Shown here: in pieces, positions 1 through 13,495 of the stretch
Numbering within the stretch: the stretch's first letter is position 1
How the letters are laid out: each line of letters starts with the position of its first letter
Source of the DNA: Monosporascus cannonballus
Lineage: Eukaryota > Ascomycota > Sordariomycetes > Xylariales
Assembly (NCBI GenBank): GCA_004154925.1
Contig: QJNS01000005.1
Span: forward strand, 1-64,000
DNA length: 64,000 nucleotides
Direction of reading: 5' to 3'
The notes under the pieces: model-generated
The model's input: only the letters and a program-made list of their open reading frames with translations
Told to the model about the DNA's origin: nothing
The model's database searches: none
Program-made: the position numbers and the translations under genes

Positions 1-21
1 CCCCCCCCCCCCCCCCCCCCC
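1..21. other. Poly-C run at the window start
   Basis: The first 21 bases are all C, followed directly by AT-rich DNA. No telomere-type repeat (TTAGGG/CCCTAA) adjoins it. It may be a contig-end or sequencing artefact, or a real homopolymer; the sequence alone cannot decide. Confidence 0.6.
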
Positions 22-2400
22 AAAAGGAGGTCGAAAGAAAGTAACCAGTAATTCGTAAAAACCCTTATAAATAAAAATAACGTAAAATAAAATTTGAATA
101 TGACACAAAATAAAATAAAATATTTTTTCGGTAATTAATTATTTTAGTATAAATTATGTTTTAAATTTAATTATTTATATTTAAATTTTTATATTTTTAA
201 TATTAAATTTATTATTATTATTATTTTATGATTATTAAAAAAATAATCACAATATATTTTTTATATTATATTATTTTGGAGTTATTTCGATATTTTATAT
301 CGGTAATTATTCGGTTTTATATTTATTTATATAAATAACAATTATAAAATATATTACATTGTTTTTATTAAAACTTAATATAATATAATAATTAAATGAT
401 AAATATAATAATTAACGTAATTATTAAACAATTTCGAATCAATATAATTATTATAAAGCATAAAATAAATTTTATATTATTCTGTATTAATTTATGCGGT
501 ATGTAATTTTTTATTATTTATATTATTTTTGAAATATTGTAATAATTTATTAATATTTTAAAAATTTACTTTATGAACTTTATCGTAATAATAACTATTA
601 ACCTTAATATTGTTAATATAAATTATTTAATTTTTATTTTTATAACGTTATAATTATAACTTAATTAAAAAGTTATTATTAATTAAATATAACAAATTAT
701 TAAAACGGTCTAAATAATTTTAAAAAAAGCTTATAAGGCAAAAAAGCCGTTATTTTTATGCTTATTATTAAAAAAACGGAAGCCGATACCGTTATTATGG
801 TGAAACTGCAAGAAAACAAATATTTCGTTACCGAACATCTGGCTGTTACCGCTAAAAAAACGCCAAAACGGTTAATAACGTAACCAACTACCTCGCCGAG
901 CTCGTAACTATATAAAAACGTACCGCTAATGCCCTTAAAAGCATTTAAAAAAAACTAATTACTTTTTAAAAGCTTTATGGCAAAATCGTATATATTTTTA
1001 CGCCTAGCTATTAATAATATCGCAATTACTAATTCGTTATTACCTAAAATACCGATACCTTATAAACGCCTTTTCGTAAGGGTTCGATTTTCTCGCCTAA
1101 AAACGAAAAGGACGAAAATTTGAAAAAATAATAAGGGAGTCGTTATTGGGTAGTTATATAATCTCGTCGTTTTTTATTTTTTATTTTTATTTTTTAAGCT
1201 TTTAAATACCCGCTCGGCATAATGCCGGAATTTTGCTGGTAACTGGTAGCTTACTGCTTAAATAAATAGAATTATTATTTTTATTTTATTTTATCTTTAA
1301 GTTTTCTTTATTTTTCCTTATATTCTCGTTTTACTTTTTTATTTACGATAATATCCCTTTTTTACCATATTAAATATTACTTATTACGGTCGTACTCTTT
1401 ATAACAAAAACTCTTTTTAAGCTTAAATATATCGTCCTTTTTCGACTTTACTGTTTATTTCATTAACACCTTATTAATTTTAAAATAAAATAATTTTAGC
1501 AAATTTTTTAAAAATAAATTGTGAATTTTATATTATTTTGAACATTTTAACCTATAAGTTAAATTATAATAACCTTTTATTTTTTTCTGTAGAAAAATCC
1601 TTAATATTTATTTATCAGTTTTTATAAAACCGCTATTAATTTATTATTTTATACTAAAAAATGATTAACTATTTTATTTTAAACGAGTACCATATATATC
1701 CCCGCTTATATTATTTGGTGTATTATTAATTATTTGTTTTTAAAAGGCGGATTACTTTCTTTTTATTTATTTATAATCTTTCGACTTTTTTAACGCCTTT
1801 TTTACGTTAATTTTTTATTAATTTCTTTTACCAAATTAACGGATCTCCATAATTATTAATTATATAATACGTAAATTAACGATTACTTAAAGGCCGAATA
1901 TATAAAACATATTATATACTTATTCCGTTAACGAAACCTTTTTTATTTAATTATTTTATTCGTAGTTATAAAAACTTCGCAAATGATATTTTTAGTTTCA
2001 ATTTTATTTTTCCGTTTAGCTGTGCGTTTATAAGTTAAAAACTATATTTAACCATTTTTATATTATTAATTAATAATATAATCTTATTTTAAAACGGCTA
2101 GTAAATGGCAAACCTGTATTTAATCTAATACCGTTGAATAAGCCAAAGCAGAAAAATATGTAACTAAAAAGAATTTATCAACCCGTTTACGATAAGCTTT
2201 CTAATTATTAGAATATAAAAAACGTATTTCATAAACCGGTTTACTATTATTAAAATATTATTATAATGCTTTTTTGTGCAAAATTAAAAATCCAGCAAAT
2301 CGATAACAAATATAATAACCCTATTTAAGATTATTACTTACCGTAAAAATCTAAAATATTTTATAATTAGTAAAACATTAAATAAATATTAAATAAAATA
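22..2400. other. AT-rich decayed DNA, no gene recognised
   Basis: Strongly AT-rich with stops in all frames and abundant TpA, as in the RIP-mutated elements further on. A slightly less AT-rich patch at about 740-1130 has short coding-like stretches broken by stops, but I could not assign it to a family. I found no reverse transcriptase box here, so the 5' half of the old family-B element that begins near 2400 seems to be missing or mutated beyond recognition. Confidence 0.5.
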
Positions 2401-2925
2401 AATAAAAAAAATTATTTCGTTTAATTTTTATTTCGAATTTGTACCCCATGCTTAAATATTAAAGCCGATATATTTTAGTATAAAAAACAAAATATATTTA
2501 TAAGAAAAGACGATAACCGGAAAACCGTATAAAAACTTTAATTAATAAAGGATAAATAATATTTATATTATTTACGAAATATTAAAAATATATTAAAAAT
2601 ATAATAAAGGTTAATAATATTAAAATGAAAAACGATAAATTATTTTAAAAAACGCAAATATTTTAATATTACGAAACTTTTTAAAAATTTTGGGATATAA
2701 TGTTAAAATATGATAAGAATTACGACCGTATTATTAAAGCTATTATAAAAAAAACGTAATTCTTTTGCGAAATTAAAGATATTAATATTAATTGCGAAAT
2801 ATATTTTAAATATTAAGGGTTTTTTTTAATTTCGGAAATACCTTTAGATCTTAAATTAAAAACCGCTTAAAACGGCCTTAATACAAAATACTTATAATTT
2901 CCATATAATAAGCTACCTAAGTAAA
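2400..2925 (+). pseudogene. Family B gypsy pol remnant, part 1: RNase H end and start of integrase
   Basis: Frame-shifted, stop-ridden translation gives an RNase H C-terminal segment (a degenerate K-A-D-I-(F/L)-S box near 2470-2490). It then gives the run-up to the integrase zinc finger: a G-x-(F/L) segment followed by an H...(G)(H/Y)-type segment at about 2900-2925. The reading continues across the family-A insertion into 13928 onward, where F-F-W-P-D-I-Y and the paired Cys/Tyr positions of the H2C2 finger follow. This shows that one integrase was split. Ty3/gypsy family; nonfunctional. Confidence 0.6.
2921..2925 (+). repeat. Target-site duplication GTAAA, left copy
   Basis: GTAAA lies directly before the first family-A LTR and again directly after the last one (13923-13927). 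A 5-bp duplication is normal for Ty3/gypsy integrases. The match means the whole 11-kb composite is bounded as a single insertion. Confidence 0.9.
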
Positions 2926-3354
2926 TGTTACAGGAACAGGGGTTCCTGTCTCGAGAAGACCAACCTTTAAGGCCTAGCGCGGACCTGTTACGGCTAAACC
3001 CCGGATGGGAAGGCTTGGCCTTGGAAATGATCTAGGGATTTAAATGATTTATGGGACTAGGTCACATAGATCACATAAATCACATAGATCTACGATATAC
3101 TTATTTTAGGAATCGGAATATATAATAAATCGATTTTTTATGTAAATAATACTTACTTAATTTCGCTCCTTAATTATTAATTTAAGTTTTTAGCCAAAAG
3201 TAATTATACTATTTTCTAATTAAAAAAAGAATATTTTGAGATTTTTTTTTAATAAATATATTAAATTATTTTTCGCCTTATTATTACTTACAAATTAAAA
3301 CCCTTTTCGGATATTATTTATATTTCTAAATAAATATATAATAGGTTTATTATA
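2926..3354 (+). repeat. Family A LTR, left (5') copy
   Basis: It starts TGTTACAGGAACAGG and aligns along its full length with 13496-13922. The left half keeps GC-richer text, while the right half is heavily C-to-T/G-to-A changed (the end reads TTATTATA against TCGTTACA in the other copies). Confidence 0.9.
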
Positions 3355-4750
3355 TTTTAATAATTCCTTAATTAATAACCGATAAATAATTTACCGTTCA
3401 ATTAAGGTATAAACTTTATTAAATTTAATGTAAATAATAATATAAAATAATATTTAAAAAATAAATAATATATACGATCCTTATTATTAGCCAATAAAGT
3501 ATTATTAATAAGATTTAACGATTTACCCTTTATTAAAATTTTTTTTTAATTAATTAATAATACAGCTTTTTTCATAACTTGATTTTAAGGAGGTTTTTTT
3601 TCCCAGCCTTAATAATAACTTTTTCCGATTTCGTAAGATATTATTAAAGTCTAAGAACCGGAACAAAAAAAGGTTAAGGAAAAAAAAGGAATATAAGGTA
3701 GGAAACCAAAAAAAAAATCCCTTATAAAAGAAAAATTAAGTGCTTTAAAGGTAAAAATTTAGATTTTAAAAAAAGAAAATATCCGATTAAAAGGAAAAAA
3801 ATTGGCTTTTTCATAATTTGGCTTTTTTAAAGGATAAAACCAAAAAGTTGGTTACCGATTATTTATATTAAACCCAAAATAAACGTAAATAAAAATCTCG
3901 ATCTTATTATTATTCGGCGTTAACCGGATACGAAAAAGAATTATTACCCCCTTAAATTATTACGGAATGCCAGACGTTAAAGGTTATAAAGTTAATTCCC
4001 CCAAAGCCTTATAATAAATTAAAAGACCTTAATGGATTTTTGGTCCAGGCCAGATTTTACCTTAAGTTTTATAAAAATTTTTTACCGGAAAAATATCAAA
4101 AGGTAATAATTATTTTTTAATTACTAATCGGACAAATTCGTTTATAGTTCGAACCCATTTTAATGGATTACTTTAAATAATATTTAGAAAAATTTTCGGA
4201 TTTTATTAATTACATTTTTAATAATTACGAAAATTTTGAGGAAAAAATACGTATTTTATTTAGAAATCTAAATAAGAAATAATATATAATTAAATAATTT
4301 TATTTTTTCCGCCAAATTAAGTTAACGTCCGAATATACGATTAATTTTAACCGTTTGGCCGTTATTTTAAATTTATCGAAAAATGTATTATTTTATCCTT
4401 ATTATAATAATTTAAAATTTTAAATTAAAAACGAATTATATATAGAATTTAAAATTAATTCCTTTATAAAATACATAAATAAAGTTATTATCGCCGACGG
4501 ACAAATCTTTAATCGGTATTTCGAAAAAAAAAAAACCGGCAGATAAGGTAACGATAAAAGCTCTAATAACCAAGCCAGGAAAGATAAAGGCAAGCCTTAA
4601 AAAAACGAATTCCGTTTCGAAAAAACCTAAGAAAAATAAGTCCAAAATAAAGTATTTTAATTATGGCAAAAAAAGACATTTTAAAAGCGAATATCGCTTT
4701 TCCGCCAAAAGGAATTCTAAAAAGAAAAGGATTTTTTAACCCCCAAAAAA
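3355..4750 (+). pseudogene. Family A gag remnant with zinc knuckle
   Basis: From about 3925 the frame can be followed as a Gag-like segment (P-P-K-P...L-K-D-L-N-G-F-L...A-R-F-Y-L), resembling the retrotransposon gag domain. A CX2CX4HX4C knuckle lies at about 4653-4697, with its Cys codons changed to Tyr and His kept (Y-F-N-Y-G-K-K-R-H-F-K-S-E-Y). TGC-to-TAC changes are what RIP on the opposite strand would give. Nonfunctional; the N-terminal limit is not determined. Confidence 0.7.
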
Positions 4751-5699
4751 AAGCTAAGGTAATTAAATAAAAAACCGATAATAAGGCAAAAAAAGAAAAA
4801 AAAAGTTAATTCGATTTTTTTCCAGCCAGAATTTATTATTACCATAATTACTTAAATTTAAAACGATAATCTAAAATATGAAAATTATTTTATTTGTTAG
4901 GATTTTAAGGTTAAAGCTTATAAATATTATCTAGGATAAATAACTTCCAGGATAATTATAAAATTAAAATATTAATGTTATTTTAATTTTTAAAAATATA
5001 AAATATATATAAAAAATGGGTAATTTCGATTAAATATTAATAATTATAGATAATTATCCCCAAAGTTTTACAAATTTCCAAAATATATTATTTATAAGAA
5101 AATATTATCGATAAAACTTTACAATTTATTATATTTTATTATTTATTATTAAGATAATTATTTTATTTTTGTTAAAATTAAAAAAAATAATAATTTTTAA
5201 TTAAAATAAAATAATAAAACTTTTATCGAATTAAATAATAAATACCGATATATTAAAATTCTCTAATAATCAAAATACCTTAAATTTTATTATTTATATC
5301 CCGAATTAAAATAAAATTAAAAGGCCATATTATAAAAATACTTATATTATTTCCCGATGTTTTATATTTAATATAAATTTTTAAAGATAAGAACATTTTT
5401 TTCGGAAATTTACCTTTTTAATTTCATAACTTAAGAAATATAAAACAAAAAGGTAAGCCAGAAAAAAAACCAAATTTTGAAGCCTTAATGAAAATACGGC
5501 AAAAAAATATGGTTCCGGTATAAGGACGACTAATATATTAAATATGTTATTAAGAAAGTTCGTAAATAGAAATTTATTTAAATCAAAAATTAACCGAAAT
5601 CAAAAATTTATAAAGGTTTTCGAAAATAAGGTAATAAAAAGCCCTAATCGATAAAACCTTATATAAGGTAACAAAAAAAATACGTAATCAAATTAAAAT

Positions 5700-6050
5700 T
5701 TCCTTTTAATACCATAATAAAATATTTAAAATAATAATTAATTCCGGTACAAAAAATAATTTTATTTCCTTTATTATAGCAGAAAAATATTAGATTTCCT
5801 GGAAATATAAATTAAAATCCTATAAATTACGTACGATAAATAATAATTTATTTATTTACGGAAAAAAATTAGTTTTTCGAAAAATAAAGGAATTCCCGGT
5901 ATAAATTTAAGGATATTAAAAATATATTTCGTTGGATATCGCCGACATCTCTAAATACGATATCATTTTAGGAATCCTTTGGCTTTATTCCAATAATCTA
6001 AGGATTAATTAGAAAAAACAAATGCTTTCCTAGAACAAAATACTAAAAGA
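5700..6050 (+). pseudogene. Family A aspartic protease remnant
   Basis: The active-site box reads I-N-S-G-T at 5737-5751, where retropepsins have D-S-G/T-G/A-type text; D-to-N is a G-to-A change. Downstream there is a recognisable K-Y-D-I-I-L-G-I-(P/L)-W segment near 5955-5985, the usual second landmark of gypsy proteases. The position between gag and RT fits the gag-PR-RT-RH-IN order. Confidence 0.7.
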
Positions 6051-6279
6051 GGATAATCGAAAAATTTGTTATATTATTAAGGAAATACGGATCCTTAATT
6101 AAATCTTTATAATACCATTAAAGTATTAAGGATTTAAGAAATTGTTTAAAAATAGAAAAAATTATAAATTACCGCCACACAATTAATGGGATTATCGAAT
6201 ACCCATTAAAAAAGGATATTATCTTAAATTTTATAAGTTTTACCACATAAATTTAAAAAAGTCGAAGGCCTTATAAAAA

Positions 6280-7720
6280 AGCATATAATTGGACTTGAAA
6301 AAAGGATACATCCAACCTTCCAACTCCCTTACTGGATATCCAGTCCTTATGGTACCAAAAACTAAGGATAACAAACAAAAGATCGATAAAAACGGAAACC
6401 TTATTTACCGAAAAATGGTCGATTACAAATAATTAAACGATATTACAGTTAAAAATGGATACCTCCTAACATTTATAAATACCCTAAAAAATGCCAGCAA
6501 AGCCAAATGGTTTACAGCACTTAACCTTCGTAATAGCTATTACCGCATTAAAATGGCCATAGAAAAAGAATGGAAAACGGTATTTAGGACAATATATGGA
6601 CTTTATAAAGATAAAGTAATACCTATGGGACTTATTAACGCTCCCGCCAGTTTTCAAAGCTTAATAATAACCACTTTCCGATAATTTTTGGACAAATTCG
6701 TATTTATTTATCTCGACGATATTCTCATTTATTCCGAAACCCTAAAAAAGCATAAGAAATATATCGCTTAAGTACTTAAAACTTTGGACGAAATTAACAT
6801 TCGAATTAACCCTATTAAGAACGTATAGCATACCCAGAAATTGGATTTTTTGGGATTTATTCTTATATTAGGCCAAATTCAAATTTAATATTCCAAATTA
6901 GAAACAATTAAAAATTAACTTATTCCTAATAAGGTAACCGTTATAAATATCAGATAAATCTTAGGATTTACGGATTACGTACGCGGCTTAATTAAGGGAT
7001 ATAAAAACATAATTAAGCTTTTAACGAAATTTATTACCAAGGAATATATTAGGAAAAAATTCGAACTTTTAAAAGAAATAAAAAAAACGTTCCGGGAATT
7101 ACAAAAGGCAATTATTAACGGATTTATCGTAAAAATGCCAAATTCAGACAAAACGAAAAAACTAAAAATAAATATTTTAAAGTACGCCCTGGGCGCAATT
7201 TTGGAATAATAAGAAAATAACGGCAAATAATATTTAATAACGTATTACTCGAAAGTACTCCGAAATACAAAATTCCGATACCAAATTTATAATAAAAAGT
7301 TATTAATAATTATTAATATTTTTAAGGAATAAAAATTTTTCCTTAATGGAAGAAAAAAACTTTTTGATATTTATTTTAATTATAAAAATTTTACATAATT
7401 CATAAAACCCTAAAAACTAAATAAACGACATAAAAAATAATAAATATTTTTATTTAGATTTAATTTTAAAATATATTATATTAAAAGAAAAAAAATATTT
7501 AAGTGGATATTTTTAATCGTAAAAGGGATTACGATTCCAAAATCCCTAAAAAAAGTGTATAAATATTATAATATAATAAAAACGGAACAATATATTTATG
7601 CGAAATAATAAAAATATTAATTACCGAATTTTTAATACGGTTCCAAAATTCCTATAATATAAAAAAATAAAAAGAAATTAAATAATTAAAAGAATAATTA
7701 AAAAATTAATTATTGTACTA
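6280..7720 (+). pseudogene. Family A reverse transcriptase and RNase H remnant
   Basis: This is the best preserved part of A. W-K-T-V-F-R-T-x-Y-G-L-Y lies near 6571-6610 and an A-P-A-S-F-Q box at about 6640-6660. The catalytic box F-V-F-I-Y-L-D-D-I-L-I-Y-S-E-T is at 6697-6741, with both aspartates intact. RNase H follows, with K-I-N-I-L-K-Y-A-L-G-A-I near 7165-7205 (first Asp lost). Many in-frame stops replace Gln/Trp. An 83-codon ORF on the opposite strand here is an antisense shadow. Confidence 0.85.
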
Positions 7721-7829
7721 TGGCAAAATTTATATTTTTAAGGATTAATAGAAATAATTTATAAAGGAATTCCATAAAAACTTATTGTATGGATATTAAG
7801 GAATTTTTAAAATTATTCGATAGTTACAA

Positions 7830-9035
7830 AAAAAATACGATTTCCCTAAGTTATGCCGTATAGTTAAAATAATTATTAAAAATTATAACGTTTATAATAA
7901 GGCTAAGGTAATATATTATAAGCTTTATAAATTATTATAACCTATTAACATTTTTAATAAGGCATAAAATATTATAACTTAAGATTTTATTATTAATTTA
8001 TTTTTATTTAAAAACCTAATTACTAAAATCGAATACGACGGAATATAAATAATTATTAATAAATTTACTAAATATAGGTACTTTTTACTTTTTAAAGGAA
8101 ATATAACGGCAAAATAACTAACTTACGTTTTTATTAAATAATACTTTAATAAATATAAAATACCTAAAAAATTCGTTTTAAACCAAAATACGTTATTTAT
8201 TTCAAAATTCGGTATTAATTTTAAGTTTTTAATAGCATATTATCCCTAAATAAATAACCAAACCGAAAAACTAAATTAAACCTTAAAATAATATTTTCAA
8301 AATTATATTAATTACTAACAAAATAACTAGGTAAAACTTTTACCGTTAGTACAGATTGTTTATAATATATTTATTAACGAAAATATAAGCGTATTTCCTT
8401 ATACCGCTATATATAAATACGATACAAAAATAAAATAACTTAAATAACCGTTTAATAAGGTACCAAAAATTGCTATAATTACCCTAAAAGCAAGAATATT
8501 AAAAATAAAAATCAAAATAATTTAAATTTATTTTTATAATAAATTAAAGTTTTTTAACGAAAAATAACTTAATATTATAATAAAAAGAATTAAAGGATTA
8601 ATCTTAATAAAAAGAAATAAGGTTTACCTATTACGCCAAAAATAAAACGTAATTTCGAATATCTTATAAATTAAAATAAAAAAACCCAGCGATAAGCTTA
8701 ATTTTAAAAAGTTTAACCTATTTAAAATTGACGAAATTATGTCCAAAATTAATTACCGATTATCGCTATCTAAAGATATAAAAATATACCTTATTTTCCA
8801 TATTTTTTTACTTAAATTAATATTTAAGAACGTTTTTTTAAAAATAAAATTTAAAATTAAAAAAAAACTTTAACGAATATAACGTTAAATAAATACTGGA
8901 TTCCAGAATAATTAAAAATAAAATCCAGTACCTGGTTAAATAAAAAAAATATTTATATAAAGAAAATATATAGCAATTATTTAATTACTTAATATATACG
9001 ATAAACTTAATTAAGACGTTTTACCGCCAAAATCC
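7830..9035 (+). pseudogene. Family A integrase core and chromodomain remnant
   Basis: The integrase core is seen as D-F-I-I-N-L...I-E-Y-D-G-I...I-I-I-N-K-F-T-K-Y-R-Y-F at about 7983-8085, followed by an N-Q-T-E-K-L-N box near 8255-8280 that corresponds to the conserved G...N-Q-x-E segment. A chromodomain follows at about 8890-9030 (I-L-D-S-R...K-I-Q-Y-L-V-K), placing family A among the chromoviruses. Stops and frameshifts throughout. Confidence 0.75.
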
Positions 9036-9793
9036 TAACCGACCGTTTTTAATACGGTTAAAATCGTAAATAATAATAATCCCCCGCTTAAATCCAAATT
9101 TTCGGCATTCCAGTCGAAAAAAGTAAATACTTTTAAAACGGTATCCATCTCGGAAATAAGTTGCGCTTATTCCGTTTCTATACGATAACGCTTTTTTTCT
9201 AACTTTTTTTGTTTTTCCAGTTAATTTAATTCATATTTTTCTTTTAAGATAATTATGGCCTTTTTTTAATACTTTTTGCTGAAGGTATAGGCGCTATAAT
9301 CGATCGATAAATTTTTAAGATTTTTTTTTTGCCGACAAAACGTTTTTTCTTAACGTTAACATAAATTGTTTAATTCCTTTTCGGCAACCTTTTAATATGC
9401 CATAAAATTATTTTTAACCTTACGTTATTTTTTTTAAAAAATAATTACGTTTTTCGCCTAATTTCGTTAAAAAATTTATAACTAAAACGTTATAAGCGGA
9501 ACGTTAACGACAAATATAATAATTATAACTTAAAATATTAAAAACGTAAAAATATTCGGTTTCGCCGAAACGAATATAATTAAAATAAAAAAAGCCGTAA
9601 TACCAAACTTTTTAATATAAACGGTACGAAAATTGCGAAAATCGCGTTAATTTAAACGAGATTTTCTTTTTTTTAAATACGACTTATTATAGTAAAATTA
9701 ATTAAGATATTCCCGAGAACTTTTTTTAATAAAACGAAATGGCCACTTACGGTTCTTATCTTTGGGATAAAAATCCTTAGAAAAGGGAAATAA
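9036..9793 (+). other. Family A 3' non-coding tail and polypurine tract
   Basis: AT-rich tail between chromodomain and LTR with no convincing reading frame. It ends in a purine-rich tract (AAAAGGGAAATAA) directly before the LTR, the expected primer for plus-strand synthesis. The same tail is repeated at about 12725-13495, ending GGAAAGGGGAAATAA. Confidence 0.65.
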
Positions 9794-10220
9794 TATTACA
9801 GAAATAAGGGTTCTTATCTTGAAAAGATTAATTTTTAAGGCCTAACGCGGACTTATTATAGCTAAACTCCGGATAAGGAAACTTGGCTTTTAAAATGATC
9901 TAATTAATTTAGGTAATTTAAGTAATTTACAACCAAATCATATAGATCATATAGATTTACGATACATTCACTTTAGGAATTAGGATATATAATAAATCGG
10001 TTTTTCATATAAATAGCACCTACTTAGTTTCGCTCCTTAGCTATCAATCTAAGCTTTTAGTTAAAGATAATTATACCGTTTTCTAATTAAGGGAAAAATA
10101 CTTAAATCTCTTTAACGAATAGAACACTAAATTATTCTTCGCCTTATTGTTACCTGCAAATCAAGACCCTTTTCGGATATTACTTATACCTCCAGGTGGA
10201 TATATGACAGGTTCGTTACA
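9794..10220 (+). repeat. Family A LTR, middle (shared) copy
   Basis: 427 bp. The start reads TATTACAG (TG to TA) and the end is an intact GACAGGTTCGTTACA. It serves as 3' LTR of the left interior and 5' LTR of the right, truncated interior. No flanking duplication matches it. Confidence 0.9.
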
Positions 10221-13200
10221 GATAGTTATTACCGCATTAAAATAGCCAAAGGAAAAAAATAGAAGATGGCATTTAAAACAGTAAATGGACTTTATGAATA
10301 TAAAGTAATGTCTATGGAACTTACCAACGCTCCCGCCAGTTTCCAAAGCTTAATAATAACCACCTTTTAACAATTTTTGGATAAATTCGTGTTTATCTAT
10401 CTCGACGATATTCTTATTTATTCCGAAACCCTAAAAAAGCACAAGAAATATGTCGTTTAAGTATTTAAAATTTTGAACGAAATTAATATTCAAATTCACT
10501 TTATTAAAAACGTATAGCATACTCAAAAATTAGATTTTTTAGGATTTATTTTTATATTAAAACAAATTCAAATTTAACGTTTTAAATTAAAAGCAATTAA
10601 AAATTAATTTATGCCTAATAAGGCGACCGTTATAAATATCCGATAAATCTTAAAATTTACGGATTACGTACGCAGCTTAATTAAGGGATATAAAGATATA
10701 ATTAAGCCTTTAACGAAATTTATTATTCAAGAATACGTTAGGAAAAAATTCGAACTTTTAAAGGAAACAAAAAAAACATTCCGGGAATTAAAAGAAATAA
10801 TTATTAACGGATTTATCGTAAGGATATTAAATCTAGATAAAATAAAACGATTAAAGATAAATACTTTAAAGTATATTTTAGGTACAATTTTGGAATAATA
10901 AGAAAATAACGGCAAATAATACTTAATAACGTATTACTCGAAAATATTCCGAAATGCAGAATTCCGATATTAAATTTATAATAAAAATTTATTAGCAATT
11001 ATTAATACTTTTAAAAAATAAAAACCTTTTTTTAATAAAATAAAAAAACTTTTCGATATTTACTTTAATTATAAAAATCTTATATAATTTATAAAAACCC
11101 ACAAATTAAATAAATAATATAAAAAATAATAAATTCTTTTATCCAGATTTAATTTTAAGATATATTACATTAAAAAAAATATTTAGGCAGATATTTTTAA
11201 TCGTAAAAGGGATTACGATTCCAAAATCCCTAAAAAAAATACATAAATATTATAATATAATAAAAACGAAATAATATATTTATACGAAATAATAAAAAAA
11301 TTAATTATTAAATTTTTAATACGATTCCGCAATTTTTACGATATAAAAAAAATAAAAAGAAATTTAGCAGTTAAAAAAATAATTAAAAAAATAATTATTA
11401 TATTATAACAAAATTTATATTCTTAAGAATTAATAGAAATAATTCGTAAAAAAGTTCTATAAGAACTTATTTTATAAATATTAAGGAATTTTTAAGATTA
11501 TTTGACGGCTATAAAAAAATATAATTTTTTTAAGTTACGCCGTATGGTTAAAATAATTATCAAAAATTATAACGTTTATAATAAGGCTAAAGTAATACGT
11601 TATAAACTTTACGGGCTATTATAATTTACCAATATTCCTAATAAAGCATAAAATATTATAACTTAGCATTTTATTATTAATTTATTTCCATTTAAAAATT
11701 TATTTATTAAAATCGAATACGACAAAATATAAATAATTATTAATAAATTTATTAAATATAGGTATTTTTTGTTTTTTTAAAAAAATATAACAGCAAAATA
11801 ATTAATTTACGTTTTTATTAAATAATACCTTAATAAATATAAGGTATTTAAAAAGATTGTTTTAAATTAAAATATATTATTTATTTTAAAATTTGGTATT
11901 AACTTTTTTAAATAAATTAATACTAAATTTAAGTTTTTAATAACGTATTATCTTTAAACGGATAATTAAACCGAAAAATTAAACCAGACTTTAAAATAAT
12001 ATTTACGAAATTACGTTAATTATTAATAAAATAATTAGGTAAAATTTTTACTATTAGCATAAATTGCCTATAACATATTTATTAATAAGGATATAAACGT
12101 ATTTCCCTATATAGCTATATACGGATATAACGCAAAAACAAAATAACTTAAATAACTGCTTAATAAGATACCAAAAATTATTATAATTATCCCAAAAATA
12201 AAGATATTAATAATAAAACTCAAAACGATCTAAGCCCGTTTTTAAAATAAATTACGATTTTTGTAATAACAGATAATCCAGTATTATAATAAAAAAAATT
12301 AAAAAATTAATTTTAACGAAAGGAAATAAGGTTTACTTATTACGCCAAAAACAAAACGTAATTTCGAATATCTTATAAATTAAAATAAAAAAACTTAGTA
12401 ACAAATTCGACTTTAAAAAATTTAATTTATTTAAAATTAACGAAATTATTTCCAAAACGAATTATTAATTATTATTACTTAAAAACATAAGAATATACCT
12501 TATTTTTTACATTTCTTTTATTTAAACCAATATTTAAAAACGTTCCGTTAAAAATAAACTTAAAATTCGAAAAAGATTTTAACGAATACGACGTTAAATA
12601 AATACTAGATTTTAAAATAATTAAAAATAAAATCTAATACTTAGTTAAATAAGAAAAATATTTATATAAAAAATATGTAAAAATTATTTAATTATTTAAC
12701 GAATGCGATAAATTTAATTAAGACGTTTTACCGCCAAAATCCTGACCGATTATTTCTAATACGGCTAAGGTCGTAAGCGATAACAGTCCCCCGCTTAAAT
12801 CCAAACCTTCGGCGTTCCAGTCGAAAAAAATAAACGCCTTTAAAATAGCGTCCATTTCGGAAATAAATTGCGTTTGTTTCGTTTTTATATAATGACGCTT
12901 TTTTTCTAATTTTTCTTATTTTTCTAATTAATTTAATTTATATTTTTCCTTTAAGATAACCATAATTTTTTTAATACCTCTTATTAAAAGCGTAAATGCC
13001 GCAATTAACTAATAAATTTTTAAAATTTTTCTTTTCGCCGACGAAACGCTTTTTTTTAATACTAACGCAGGTTATTTAATTCTTTTTCGGCAACCTTTTA
13101 ATATGCCATAAAATTATCTTTAACCTTACGTTATTTTTTTTCAAAATAATTACGTTTTTCGCTTAATTTCGTCAAAAAATTCATAATTAAAACGTTATAA

Positions 13201-13495
13201 GCAAAATATTAACGACAAATATAATAATTGTAACTTGGGATATTAAAAATGTAAAAATATTCGGTTTTGCCGAAACGAATATAATTAAAATAAGAAAAAA
13301 CCGTAATACCAAACTTTTTGATATAAGCGGTACGAAAATTGCGAAAATTACGTTAATTTAAACGAGATTTTTTTTTGAATACGACTTATTATGGTAAAAT
13401 CAGCTAAAATATCCTTAAGAACTTTTTCTAATAAAACGAAGTGGCCACTTACGGTTCTTATCTTTGGGACAAAGATCCTTGGAAAGGGGAAATAA
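10221..13495 (+). pseudogene. Family A second interior, 5'-deleted: RT, RNase H, integrase, chromodomain remnants
   Basis: This copy begins in the middle of RT, at the point matching about 6532, immediately after the LTR end. F-V-F-I-Y-L-D-D-I-L-I-Y-S-E-T recurs at 10387-10431. Integrase text recurs at about 11660-12130 and a chromodomain at about 12590-12720. Gag, protease and the first half of RT are absent. It is more degraded than the first copy in the integrase half. The LTR/RT junction shares a short TTCGT with the deleted flank (TTCGTTACA at the LTR end, TTCGTAA at about 6527), so microhomology may have guided the deletion or a template switch. Confidence 0.85.

Noticed and set aside
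1..21. Poly-C run as a telomere
   Set aside because: Fungal telomeres are TTAGGG/CCCTAA-like; a pure homopolymer is not.
4436..4645. Minus-strand 69-codon Phe-rich ORF
   Set aside because: Antisense of the family-A gag; composition reflects AT-rich complement and there is no start context or domain.
6975..7226. Minus-strand 83-codon ORF, with a sister at 10727-10915
   Set aside because: Both lie antisense to the same RNase H region of family A; the plus strand carries the recognisable motifs, so these are shadow frames repeated because the element is repeated.
9794..10220. Middle family-A LTR as an independent solo insertion
   Set aside because: Its flanks do not form a duplication, and the left flank is the polypurine tract of the upstream interior.
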